DNA of 64,000 bases from Paraspadella gotoi (lineage: Eukaryota; Chaetognatha): the NCBI GenBank assembly GCA_051294375.1, contig CM119267.1, positions 25,745,293-25,809,292 on the forward strand, written 5' to 3'. Within the stretch, counting starts at the first letter, position 1. Every line of letters starts with the position of its first letter. Below, piece after piece: positions 34,741 to 48,200 of the stretch. Below the pieces are notes generated by a model that made no database searches, was not told the origin of the DNA, and saw only the letters and a program-made list of their open reading frames with translations. The position numbers were made by a program, and so were the translations under genes.

Positions 34741-36184
34741 AAATTAACGGAACACTAATACTTAATAGGATCCAAAATTGTAGTTTTTCATCTGTCGAAT
34801 TTCTCGTAATTAAGTTCAAGTCGAGAGATTGCGAGGTTTTCGTGTGATTCAGGATATCTTAGTAGAAATAATAAAACTCTGTCACGCAATTCTTGGTTTA
34901 CATAGTTTGAAAAAAAGTTGTTTTGCATCGCACAACTTCAATCGATTAAATCAAGAATAATGATAAGGCTTCCCAGTTTCGAATATCATCTCGCGATATG
35001 AAATATTAATCTCGTGATATCTCTTTTTCAATCTCGCCATATTCTTCTTTCGGTCTCGCGGTTCTCGGCCCACTTTAGATTTCGCTCCGATTGGCCCCCG
35101 GTACAACTCTTTGCCTGCCGCGTCTTCTGCGGCTTTTCCCTGCCGTTTTTCCCTGCTCCTTCGAAACAAACTTTCAAGTTGAAAAATTAAGGGAAGGAAA
35201 AGTTCTACTCGCCCCGAGAGGAATTCGAGTAAAAAAAGAGTGGGCGTTCATTTTTTTCCCTCATTTTCAAGAAAAATGTTTTTCATCGAAAATCGAAGAA
35301 AAGAAAACAGAGCAAACAAATAATTGCGGGAATGGTTGCAAAAATATCTTATGTCAACAATAAACGTGAACAAAAAAGAAAAGCAACTCTGTCCACATGA
35401 GACGGCAACTCAATCACGGGACTTCGGGAAGCAAGCAGGTCCCCGTTCTCGCGCTGAAGGCAGACAGAAAGTCTCTCAAAAAAGTGCTTTGACGTTTTGA
35501 CGATATCTAAGCCTGCATTCGTTGCTTGGAGTTTGGTGAAGTCTTTTAGGTTTGAGAAAGCATCCAGGTCCCACCCCCCGAAGGTAGTGACGACCAAAGA
35601 GATGAAGTCAACGTCGGCCGGCAGTTTGCCTTCATACTTAGCTCGTTCCAGGGCATATGAGGGGTTGAGGATGGGATGACCAAAACAGAAGGATCTGTTT
35701 TTTTAACTCACACGATCCAACAAGTCTGGGTGAACTCGAGCGACTGAGGAGTGAGGAAGATTTGATTCAGATCCGGGTTCGCCTGCACTGGAGAGTGGAG
35801 AGTGGAAATGCTCTTTACGAAGGGGGATTCCCGCCTTCCCAATTCAACTTTTTTCTTAAAATAAACTTAAATAGTTTGTAGTCCATCGATTTTTTTTTAA
35901 ATGCTCATTGCTCAATTGCTCATTCGTTTCGATAAAAAAAAAATTTAGAGAAAAAAAAAGATTTGTTTTTGTTTAAAAGATTTGAAGAGACAGGATGTGA
36001 TGAGGACGACGAAAAGAGGTGAATTATCCTCGAACGACTTTCGACAGGATTCTCGCCTCTTTATCGACCATGTCTCCGTCCTGAGAAAGACTTGGGTCAA
36101 ACTCCCGATCTCCTAAATTGAGATTATAAACAAATTTAACAATCGTATTTATTCAACGAGCAAACAATAAACAATAATCGAGAA
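34741..36184. other. Lipin 5' flank with a LINE fragment
   Basis: Mostly AT-rich. A minus-strand LINE fragment is listed separately. An open frame at 34951-35169 (minus) is basic and unrecognised. The last 150 bp before the lipin start codon should hold the core promoter and 5'UTR, but no specific site could be assigned. Confidence 0.4.
35349..35680 (-). mobile_element. LINE (non-LTR retrotransposon) ORF fragment
   Basis: The minus-strand frame, read without requiring a start codon, encodes SYALERAKYEGKLPADVDFI then SLVVTTFGGWDLDAFSNLKD and HFFERLSVCLQRENGDLLAS. The LVVTTFGGW...LSVxLQRxNxxL arrangement is typical of the C-terminal region of non-LTR reverse-transcriptase polyproteins. Only about 110 residues survive, so it is a truncated, dead copy. 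Confidence 0.55.
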
Positions 36185-38205
36185 ATGGCTTTCATCGGAA
36201 GAATCTTCGGCTCCATAGCCAGCGCTTATCGCGAGATGAATCAAGCTACTCTCACCGGTGAGACTATGAGACATTGAGCGGGAGACGTTCTTCTTGTGCT
36301 TAAATATGATATTATTTTAATTGGTATAATTGCCGATTTGATTTTAATGAATCTAATGTCTATTAATTTTGGCCACGTCTGTTTTCCCCCTCCGAATCTT
36401 TAAGGCGCCATCGATGTGATCGTGGTGCGCCAACCAGACGGGTCACTTCGCGCTTCTCCCTTTCACGTCAGATTCGGAAAGGTGGGCGTGTTCCGCTCCA
36501 GGGAAAAAGTCGTCGACATCACCCTCAATGGAGAACCCGTGAGTCCCGCAGTTCCCTCTCAATCCGCTCCTCTCTTTTTCTCTCCATTCCTCACGGCGAC
36601 TATTCTCCCTCACCTCTTCTCTCACCCCAGGTCGACCTCAAAATGAAGCTTGGCGACGCGGGTGAGGCTTTCTTCGTCGAATTAAAAGATGACGAGTCTT
36701 TGGTAGCGCCTTACCTCTGTACGTCGCCGCTGCCGGGTGAGGACGCCGAGGCCGTCATGCAGAAAGGCATCGCTGAGATGAAGATGGAGTGCGAGGCGAG
36801 GGAGCGAAAGGTGAAGAGAATCTTGAGCTCTCTTTTAAAATTAATTTATCTTTTAAGATTTTGTTTTAATTTCAGGCTTCCCAGAGTCATGAGCCGACCA
36901 CGACGAAGACGCCGCCGCTGGCGGAGGCATCGACGACCACGAGCGACGAGAGCGGAAAGGAAAACGAAGTGCACGTCACCCGTGACGCCGGCGCCGTCGC
37001 CTTCCGCCCAACCGCCCTTCAAGATCTTCAAGACGCCGACGTCAGCGATGAGTCCTCTTTCGGCGCCGCCGTCGCTCAAACGCCCAAGACACGACAGTTT
37101 CGCCGGAAACGTAAGAAGAGCACGAGCAAGCGAAGCCCAGGTTCGACGTGCGCCGCGACGCCGCAAGGGAACGACGCCACCCCGACGCCGTCGGTGGACC
37201 CGTACTCGGACGACATCTTCGCGATGGAGATCGAACGCGTGGACGAGCGCGTCGAGGAGTGGTCCTCGGACGAGGCAGAGCCATCCGTTGGCGACGCACT
37301 GCCCTCAGCGCTGACGCCTCTCGGTGCCGGAAGAAAATCGGTCGCGACAGCGACGACGCCGAGCCTCGATATCGGCGCCGCGCAACCCCTTGCCCGCAAG
37401 ATTTCAAGATCTCTTCCTCACGATGTAGAAACTTTATCTCGGTCCACGTCGAGGACGCTGGAGAACGACATACGCGGTCGGGTAATGATTGGACGCGGCG
37501 GGAGCGGCGTCACGAACGTGACGGAACCTCTTGTTGCGGCGGGGACTGAACTTTTTCGCCCAAACTCGACCGACGGAGTCGCTTTCAGTTTCGGCGAGGA
37601 AGTGGCGGAACTCCACCCGTTTTCTGACGGGGATTTATCCCCACCAATGGGGTCGCCCATTCGGAGGCCCTTTTCGCCACAGAGTGATAGTGAGCTGCTT
37701 GATAGACCTTCCTTCCTTTCTGCCAAAGACCGGAGGTTCGTTGTTTTTTGTTGATCGATATTGCTGTGGTTTTGCTCATAAGTGGCGTCGTCGTCGTTAT
37801 CGTCGTCGTCGGCGTTCCAAATTATAGATCGCCTTTTTGATGATTAAATTTGGGTGTATGAAGCTGAAAATTTATATACAGCTTCTCATCATCGATGTCC
37901 TCAAAATTGAGTCTGGACAATTATTAAATATGTTTTGTTTACGTTTTATCAAAACAAACAAATTTTCTCTCTTTTATTTTCATATTTCTTTCTCTCTTTT
38001 CTCTTTTAATTACATGTCTCTCTCCCTCTCTCTTTTCCCTAGTCACTGATTCATAAGAATAAAAACGAGTCTGCAGCTGGCTCTGCAGGGGCGTATTCTT
38101 TTTCTCTCTTTTCTCCTGCTGCTTCTGTTGCTGCCTTTTGATTTCTTTCTTTTTTTCTGGGTGCCTCTGCTGCTTTCGCTGCTGATTCGTCCAAAAACGA
38201 TTTGG

Positions 38206-38264
<59 letters not shown>

Positions 38265-41226
38265 TTCTTTCTTTTTTTTTTCTCAGGGGCTGCGTCTGCT
38301 GATCAGTTTATTTGACAATGAAAAAGTTTTCTCTTGCTGCTTCTGCTGATATTTTTTCTTTCCTTTTTATTCATTCTTTCCTTTCTATTCATTCTTTCCT
38401 TTCTATTCTTTCTTTCCTTTCTATTCTTTCTTTCCTTTCTATTCTTTCTTTCCTTTCTATTCTTTCTTTCCTTTCTATTCTTTCTTTCCTTTCTATTCTT
38501 TCTTTCCTTTCTATTCTTTCTTTCCTTTCTATTTTTTTTTCCTTTCTATTTTTTTTTCCTTTCTATTCTTTTTTCTTTTCTATTTTTTTTTTTATCGTTG
38601 CAATCGCTTAGCGTTTGCGACGATATTTGTAACGCTTTTGCCCATAAGTGGCGTCGTCGTCGTCGTTATCGTCGGCGTTCCAAATTATAGATCGCCTTTT
38701 TTATGATTAAATTTTGGTGTATGAAGCTGAAAATTTATATACAGCTTCTCATCATCGATGTGCTTAAAATTGAGTCTGGACAGTTATTAAATGTTTTGTT
38801 TACATTTTATCAAAACAAACAAATTTTCTCTTTTATTTTCATATTTCTTTCTCTCTCCTCTCTCTCTCTTTTCTCTTTTAATTACATGTCTCTCTCCCTC
38901 TCTCTTTTCCCTAATCACTGATTCATAATCAAAGGGAAAAAAAACGAGTCTGCAGCTGGCTCTGCAGGGGCTTATTCTTTTTCTCTCTTTTCTCCTGCTG
39001 CTTCTGCTGCTGCCTTTTGATTTCTTTCTCTGCAGCTGGCTCTGCAGGGGCTTATTCTTTTTTCTCTCTTTTCTCCTGCTGCTTCTGCTGCTGGCTTTTG
39101 ATTTCTTTCTTTTTTCTGGGTGCCTCTGCCGCTGCTGATTCGTCCGAAAAAGGATTTTGCCTCTCTCTCTCTCTGCTGCTCTCTCTCTTTCAAAAAAAAA
39201 TAAAAAAATTGAATGACGATTGCACTCATAAAATTAGGCTTCGCATTTGTGCATGTTATCATTTTGCTATCACAAAATCCGGATTTTGTTTCGTTCTTTC
39301 TTCTCGTCACTCTCTCTTTTTCTTTTTTTCCTTTCTATTCTTTCTTTCCTTTCTATTCTTTCTTTCCTTTTTATTCTTTCTTTCCTTTCTATTTTTTTTT
39401 CCTTTTTATTCTTTCTTCCCTTTCTATTTTTTCTTTCCTTTCTAATCTTTCTTTCCTTTCTATTCTTTCTTTCCTTTCTTTTCTTTCTTTCCTTTCTATT
39501 CTTTCTTTATATTTATTCTTTTCTTCTTTTTCTTTGTTTATAAATTAATTTTCTTTTCTCAAATTTGATTTTTTTTTAGTATAAAATTTGTCGTCAATCC
39601 AGATTTTTCTTATGCAATTGCGACGATCCTTATGCTTTTAAGATTTTTTCCTTTTTATTTTTTTTTCCTTTCTATTTTTTCTTTCCTTTCTATTCTTTCT
39701 ATTTTTCCTCGCCTTTCTATTCTTTCTTTTTTTTCTATTCTTTCTTTCCTTTCTATTCTTTCTTTTTTTCTTTTTTATTCTTTCTTTTCTTTTTCTTTCT
39801 ATTTTTCCTTTCCTTTCTATTTTTTCTTTCCTTTTTATTTTTTCTTTCTTTTTTATTCTTTCTTTTCTTTCTTTCCTTTTATTCCTTCTTTTCTTTCTAT
39901 TCTTTTTTGTTTTCTTTTTTTTTTCTATTCTCTCTTTCCTTTTTCTTTTTTTTCTTTTTATTCTTTCTTTCCTTTCTATTCTTTCTTNNNNNNNNNNNNN
40001 NNNNNNNNNNNNGGCTCAGCAGCACTTCGACAGAGTGATGCAGCGTCGGGACTGGGCCCTGCAGCAGCTCTGCTGTCGCTGAGGCCGGGAGTCTGGTTTT
40101 TTCGTTTGACTTTTGTTTCTGTTTCACATGTCTGGTCACAGTGCGGGTGTCTCGCCTTTTGGAGAGACAAAAGGCTAATGTGGGGGGGGGGTTTCGAAGA
40201 GAGAATTTATAAACAAAGAAAAAAATGAAAAAAATAAATATAAAGAAAGAATAGAAAGGAAAGAAGAATAGAAAGGAAAGAAAGAATAGAAAGGAAAGAA
40301 AGAATAGAAAAGAAAAAAAATAGAAAGGAATGAAAGAAAAGAAAGAAAAAATAAAAAGAAAAGAAAGAATAGAAAGGAAAGAAAGAATAGAAAGGAAAGA
40401 AAGAATAGAAAGGAAAGAAAGAATAGAAAGGAAAGAAAGAATAGAAAGGAAAGAAAGAATAAAAGAAAAAAAGAAAAAGGAAAGAGAGAATAGAAAAAAA
40501 AAGAAAACAAAAAGAATAGAAAGAAAAGAAGGAATAAAAGGAAAGAAAGAAAAAAAAAAGAATAAAAAAGAAAGAAAAAATAAAAGGAAAAGAAAAAATA
40601 GAAAGGAAGGGAAAATAGAAAGAAAAAGAAAAGAAAGAATAAAAAAGAAAAAAGAAAGAATAGAAAGGAAAGAAAGAATAGAAAAAAAAGAAAGAATAGA
40701 AAGGCGAGGAAAAATAGAAAGAATAGAAAGGAAAGAAAAAATAGAAAGGAAAAAAAAATAAAAAGGAAAAATCTTAAAAGCATAAGGATCGTCGCAATTG
40801 CATAAGAAAAATCTGGATTGACGACAAATTTTATACTAAAAAAAAATCAAATTTGAGAAAAGAAAATTAATTTATAAACAAAGAAAAAGAAGAAAAGAAT
40901 AAATATAAAGAAAGAATAGAAAGGAAAGAAAGAAAAGAAAGGAAAGAAAGAATAGAAAGGAAAGAAAGATTAGAAAGGAAAGAAAAAATAGAAAGGGAAG
41001 AAAGAATAAAAAGGAAAAAAAAATAGAAAGGAAAGAAAGAATAAAAAGGAAAGAAAGAATAGAAAGGAAAGAAAGAATAGAAAGGAAAAAAAGAAAAAGA
41101 GAGAGTGACGAGAAGAAAGAACGAAACAAAATCCGGATTTTGTGATAGCAAAATGATAACATGCACAAATGCGAAGCCTAATTTTATGAGTGCAATCGTC
41201 ATTCAATTTTTTTATTTTTTTTTGAA

Positions 41227-41277
<51 letters not shown>

Positions 41278-42165
41278 CAAAATCCTTTTTCGGACGAATC
41301 AGCAGCGGCAGAGGCACCCAGAAAAAAGAAAGAAATCAAAAGCCAGCAGCAGAAGCAGCAGGAGAAAAGAGAGAAAAAAAATAAGCCCCTGCAGAGCCAG
41401 CTGCAGAGAAAGAAATCAAAAGGCAGCAGCAGAAGCAGCAGGAGAAAAGAGAGAAAAAGAATAAGCCCCTGCAGAGCCAGCTGCAGACTCGTTTTTTTTC
41501 CCTTTGATTATGAATCAGTGATTAGGGAAAAGAGAGAGGGAGAGAGACATGTAATTAAAAGAGAAAAGAGAGAGAGAGAGAGAGAAAGAAATATGAAAAT
41601 AAAAGAGAGAAAATTTGTTTGTTTTGATAAAATGTAAACAAAACATTTAATAACTGTCCAGACTCAATTTTAAGCACATCGATGATGAGAAGCTGTATAT
41701 AAATTTTCAGCTTCATACACCAAAATTTAATCATAAAAAAGGCGATCTATAATTTGGAACGCCGACGATAACGACGACGACGACGCCACTTATGGGCAAA
41801 AGCGTTACAATATCGTCGCAAACGCTAAGCGATTGCAACGATAAAAAAAAAATAGAAAAGAAAAAAGAATAGAAAGGAAAAAAAATAGAAGGAAAAAAAA
41901 ATAGAAAGGAAAGAAAGAATAGAAAGGAAAGAAAGAATAGAAGAAAGAAAGAATAGAAAGGAAAGAAAGAATAGAAAGGAAAGAAAGAATAGAAAGGAAA
42001 GAAAGAATAGAAAGGAAAGAAAGAATAGAAAGGAAAGAATGAATAGAAAGGAAAGAATGAATAAAAAGGAAGAAAAAATATCAGCAGAAGCAGCAAGAGA
42101 AAACTTTTTCATTGTCAAATAAACTGATCAGCAGACGCAGCCCCTGAGAAAAAAAAAAGAAAGAA

Positions 42166-42217
<52 letters not shown>

Positions 42218-45200
42218 CCAAATCGTTTTTGGACGAATCAGCAGCGAAAGCAGCAGAGGCACCCAGAAAAAAAGAAAGAAATCAAAAGGCAGCAACAGAA
42301 GCAGCAGGAGAAAAGAGAGAAAAAGAATACGCCCCTGCAGAGCCAGCTGCAGACTCGTTTTTATTCTTATGAATCAGTGACTAGGGAAAAGAGAGAGGGA
42401 GAGAGACATGTAATTAAAAGAGAAAAGAGAGAAAGAAATATGAAAATAAAAGAGAGAAAATTTGTTTTGTTTTGATAAAACGTAAACAAAACATATTTAA
42501 TAATTGTCCAGACTCAATTTTGAGGACATCGATGATGAGAAGCTGTATATAAATTTTCAGCTTCATACACCCAAATTTAGGGGAACGCGTCACTTCTTTT
42601 TTCGCGCTCAATGTGATCATTCGCTTTCGCTTATTTTAGCGCGTTTTTCGATTATTAACGGGACTTTCCTTCGATATCCTTTTCATATCGAATTTTGGAT
42701 TTTCACGCTCGTCTTATGTTTTCTTTCGACGATCGTAAGAATTCGCGCGATAAACCTCGAAGGATCGCGCGATCGCAGTTCGACGAAATCTTCGGTTTCG
42801 ACCAAGGGTTTGAGGGGCCCTGAGATTCACGTGGGCGCGACTGCGTCGCAAGATGCCTCGCGCCCCGGTCGGTGTTTCTCTCCACCCCCTCCTCCGCTTT
42901 AGGCGCTGTCTTCCGTTAACTCGGTTACGGCGCCTCGGACCGCGCGCGCAGGGGCGCCGCAACCCGGCACCAGTGGTGTCGGTTTGGGGGGTGGACAGCC
43001 TACGCGCAGCCCTGAGAGTCGAGCGCTATCGGCTGGAGGCCTGGAAGCGTTTTCGGAGAAGGACGCCCTCGTCGGGCGCCGCAAGGACATGCAGGATTCG
43101 CTTGGCCGGGAGATGGGCGAGTTCCGCCGGTGAGCGTTATTTTTGGGTTCTTTTATTCGAAGTCTTTTGTAAATTCTTTTATTTGCCCCTCCATCAAATT
43201 TTTTGTTTCTCTTTTCTTTCTTTCTTTCGTTTTTTATTTTTATATTTTTTTCAACACGCCGCGTTTTTCTCGTTACTGAGGCTAATGTGGGGGGGTTTCG
43301 AAGAGAGAATCTGTAATTCTGAATGGAATTATGACTCTTATCGAAACCCCTCCCACATTCTCCCGCCGCCGCCCCTTTCGCCTCCGGGTGGGTGTGGTCA
43401 CTCCGGACACTCCCTCATCAGAAGATGGAGAGGTGACGTCCGACTCGGACGTCGATCGGGCTTTTCAACGCTTTTCGGCCCGCCGCCAAAGGAGCGGCGT
43501 CGCCGTCTGATTGAGTTTCGAAGCAATGGCGTTCACTTCGTCACGTCTCAGAGTCAGGGGAGTTGGCGAGAGGCTGGAGTCTCCGCACAACCTCCTCAAC
43601 CTTTCGCCTTCGTCGCTGGGTGGACCACGCCTCGTCGGCGTTGTTTCTACCTCCGGATCACGACGGGTGTCTGATCCCGCATTTCGAAGCGGCTCTCTGC
43701 ACCAGATATCCTGCCTACCGTCAACATGTACGCACGATGCAGGAGGCGGGCGCGTCGGGTCACGCCGCCCCTTTTTGGTCGCCGAGGATCTACGCCTTTT
43801 GTCAGAGGCCATCAAGGGGGGCCTTTCAGCGGATCAGGTGGTGGAGCGCATGGCTTCGCCCCTTTGCGCCATTGCGTCATTCCAGACATCTGCGTTTGAC
43901 ACGGCGCTTCTGGAGTTCGACGTTCAGTTTTGTCGGAGGAGTCGATCGATTTGCGTGGGACGCTGCAGGAGGCCGCGCCCACCAAAAAATTTTATCCTCA
44001 ATTTCTTTCGGATCGTTTCCTCAGCGGTCAACGCCGTTTTTTTCCGATCCGCCTCACGCCCTCGCTTTGTTGATAACCGCCGTTAGGTTTTCAAGGTGCT
44101 GAAGTCCAGCTTCAAGCCGCGGAAGAGCGGCAAGAAGCCCTTTTTTCACGTCCGGGGGCAGGCCCTCTTCAAGATCGGTTTTCACCTCAGCGAAGGAGTT
44201 GGTCGAGCTACCTCTCCATTTTTTGGCGGAATTCTCGGGGCCCAAGATCACCGGGCGGAGGCGATTCCAACCCGGTTTCCTCGCCCTATTACGCGACGCC
44301 ATCTTTCGGCGAGAGGGTTGACGCAGTCGAGGCGGAGTTCTCGTCCGCCGCCTTAGAGAAAGGAGAGATGGAGGAGGTAGAAGCCTCTCCGACCCTTTAC
44401 TACAGGTTTTTTCTCGTTCCAAAGAAGGATGGAGGGTGAAGACCTTTTCTCAACCTGAAGCGGCTCGACGCCGTTTTTCTCTCACCTCCATGTTTTCGCA
44501 TGGAGGGAGTCAAGGACATCAGGAGTTTTCGACGGGGCGTTTGGAGCCTCGATCGACCTGCGCGATGCCTACCTTCTCCCTTTCCATGAGGAGCTCCGAA
44601 AGTCTCGTCGATTCATCTGGAAGGGTCGGTTCTTCCAGTACAAGGCCCTCTTTACATTTGGCGACGGAACCGTGGCTCTTCACGAAGACGACGCGCCCTC
44701 TAGTTCAATGTTTGAGGCAGAAGGGCTTTTGTCGCCTCTTCGACTTCAACGACTTCCTCTCCTTGGGTCTTCAAAGGAGGAGTGTCCTCAAGCTACGTTG
44801 AAGACGGTTCAGCTGCTCTTGGAGGCAAGTTTCATCCGAGTTTCATCCAAGTTTCATTCGAGTTTTACTCCGTCTCAGTCTTTCGACTTCCTCGGTTTTC
44901 ACTGGGACGGCCAGCTTCATCAGAACTCGCTTACTCCGCCCAAGTTGCGATCTGGAGTTTAGCGATCTTTTTGTCGCCCTTTCCGCCGGCGTTCAATTCT
45001 TTCGTTCCACGGACACGCCACGGCAGTCACGCTCAACTTCCTCGGGTCCACTGGGATGGCCAGCTTCATCAGATCTCAATTGCGCCGCCCAAGTTGCGAT
45101 CCGGAGTTTAACGCCCTCTCTCCTCTCGTCGCCCTTTCCGCCGGCGCGTTCAGCCCTTTGTTCCATGGACACGCCACGGCAGCCACGCTCGCAGTACCGC

Positions 45201-48200
45201 TTCTCCGTTGCCGCTTCGCCTGGAGTCAACGGAATGTCAACCGCGTCTACCGTTCCGAGAGGGTTCTCGATCGCTCGACGCCGCTGGACGTTTCGGCGCG
45301 GGAGGAGCTTGTGGTGCCAGCCGCTTCGTCTGGAGGTCTACGTCGCGCCGGTGGACGATCTGCTCCCAGAGTTTTGCGAGAGTTTTGCAAGGGGATCTGG
45401 GATGCTGCAGATGTCCCTCACCTTTTTATGTGAAGGAGTTCATGGTGTTGAAGACCTTCCTCTCTTGATTCGGCAGCTCTCTAGGAAATACGAACCTTCT
45501 TTGGAAGGCCGACAGTTTGGGTTCATTGTTCTGCCTCCAGCGCACGGGCAGCCATTCGAGGGAGCTACACGAGGTTGTCAAGGAGCCTCTCCTGATCGCC
45601 CACGTTCTAGGGATCCGCATCACCGGGAGTCACAGGTCGTCAGAGGAGAGCGTAGTGACGGATGCGGCGTCGAGGGGACGCCTAGTTGCGGATTGGCGTC
45701 TCCTTCCACGGATCTTCCGTCAGATCTGCGAGACCTTCGGCACTTCTTCCATTAATCTTTTTGCAACGAAGGATTCGACGCAGGTGCGCCGTTTCCTCTT
45801 GGAAGGCGGAGGCGCCAACGGAGGGTGGGGACGCCCTCGCCCAGAATTGGAGCTTCGATTGAGTCCTACACTTTTCTCCACACCTCTTCTCCCGAGCGTC
45901 CTTTGGAAGCTGGAGGAGTCATCGGGGATCTTCCTTCCTTCTGGTTGCCCTTTCTTTCTGGCCAGCCCAGAAGTGGTTCCCGTCGTTTTTGAACCTGAAG
46001 ATGCTGGAGGCTCGACGTCTTCCGGCCCCAAACGACCTCGACGACCTCAGCGATTCGGCCTTTGACATCACCGCTGACAGTTGGAGAGGCTCGACACGAT
46101 TTCGTTACGCTCGAGCCTGGACCTCCTGCGTTTTCCTTCAATGTAAGGAAGTTCGAGGACTTGATGTGTCTCTGAAGGATGTTCTAGAGTACCTAGCCCA
46201 TCTCGTTGAGTTGGGTTTGTCGTACAGCTCAGTGAACCTTCATCGCTCAGCGTTTTCGGCTACCTTGCCGTCGCAGGGTTCGTTCTTGTTTGAGGAGCAC
46301 TCCCTCGTTCGACGCCTTCTCAAGGGGACCTTTGAGCGGCGTCCTTCTGTTCATCTGTTTTTTCCTCGGTGGGATGCGGCGTCGGTTCTACGCGTTTTGG
46401 ACGTTGTCGTCTCCCGCTCACATTCTTCGGCGCTCTATTTCTCTTGGCGTTTGCTTCGGCCAGGAGGCTGTCGGAAATAGTCTCGCTCAAGTGTATTCAA
46501 GCCCACTTCTCGCTCGCTACGGATCATGGTCGCTTTGTTCCGTCCAAGCTTCCCAAGTTAGATCGCGTCGGGCACATAGGCCCGTCCTTCAGGGTGGACG
46601 CCCTGCCGGCGTCTTCGCGTTGGCTCATTGCGGCTCTGAGGGAATGGCTTCGAGTCCGCTACTGTTTAGCGCCGTCTCACGTTTTCTTTTCTGCGCCCCT
46701 TCGCCACCCTTTACTCCGCTTTCGCCTCAACGTTTTGCGGCGATTCTCAAGGCGCTCTTTTTGGAGGCGGATGCCGACGCTCCGACAGGATCTACGCGTG
46801 CCATGGCGGTCTCGGAAGCCTTCGCCCGCGGCGTCGATCTCGGCGTCATCCTCAGGGCCGGAGACGGGCCCGGAGATCAGACTTTCTTTCGGTTCCATTG
46901 CAGGGACCTCTCATGGGGCGCTTCCTTTTGGCGTTTCTCGGGACTAGTGACGCGTTCCCCGGCTCAGCAGCACTTCGACAGAGTGATGCAGCATCGGGAC
47001 TGGGCCCTGCAGCAGCTCTGCTGTCGCTGAGGCCGGGAGTCTGGTTTTTTCGTTTGACTTTTGTTTCTGTTTCACATGTCTGGTCACAGCGCGGTGTTTC
47101 GCCTTTTGGAGAGACAAAAGGCTAATGTGGGGGGGGTTTCGATAAGAATCATAATTCCATTCAGAATTACAGATTAAATTTCTTTTTTCAAATTTGATTT
47201 TTTTAGTATCAAAATTTGTTGTCAATCCAGATTTTTCTTATGCGATTGCGACGATCCTTATGCTTTTAAGATTTTTTTTTCAGATTCAGCAATGTCAACT
47301 GGAGTTGGGGCCAACTTCCGCGTGTCAAAAGCGAGGAGGACAAACTGCATAAAGTCTCGGAAGAAGCAGAAGCGACTACGCCCACAGTCATCGCCAATTC
47401 CTCTTCTCCTGAAGCAGCATTCTCATCGGCGACAGTATTTTCCACACCCGCCGCATCCCCTGTCGAGACAGCGCCTTCTGAACCTGCCCTCCCTGCAGGG
47501 GGAGCTGAGGAAGCGCCTCTGCGGAAAACGCCGCCCGACATGACTCTCGAAGAGTTGGATAGGATGCGACCGGAAGTGAAGGCACTCTATTTGACTCGAC
47601 CTTCTAGAAACGGTAAGAGGGAGACTTTCTACTACTGGTTTTCTTATTGTCATCGGCAAACATTTTATTTTCTACAAATCCATGGACCTTGCTGCTGAAG
47701 TGCCAACCGCGCCCTCCACAGCGCAAATGGAAGATAAGCGTCCCAAGAACGTGGGCCACTTGTCCCTCCCCAACCACCAGGGGATCACTGAGGCTTTGGT
47801 GCGGGTGCTGGCAAAGCAGGGGATCTCCACCTCAGTGACGGCCCGCAGCTCTCTTCCGTGAGCAATTGGTGAAACCGAAAGACAAAATCCCCAGACCGAA
47901 CGCTTCAGGAGCCGTCTATTGGGCGGCCTGTGCAGGGCGGGCAACCAACCCTGAGTATCAGCATATGTGGGCGAGACAGGCAAATCTCTCTCAGATCGAT
48001 TCGAGCAGCACATAACACCTACAAAGATGTCCGTGGGCATTAAGGCGTAGTAAAATTTCTATATTTCACTTTAATTAAAATTCTAAAAGTGAGGAACGAA
48101 CAACATTATACTAATGAACATTTATGTAATAAAAAAATTTATAATAAATTTTACAATTTACGCAGTAGGCCTATATTATACTAGTACTAAACCATAAATG

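Noticed and set aside
37042-37726. Arg-rich minus-strand frames across lipin exon 4
   Set aside because: Antisense of a codon-biased exon; no independent evidence.
38312-42118. Long open frames on both strands (Phe/Leu/Ser-rich or Lys/Glu-rich, up to about 200 codons)
   Set aside because: They are translations of TTTCC/TTCTA or AAAGG/AGAAT microsatellites and their mirror images; no composition or motif of a real protein.
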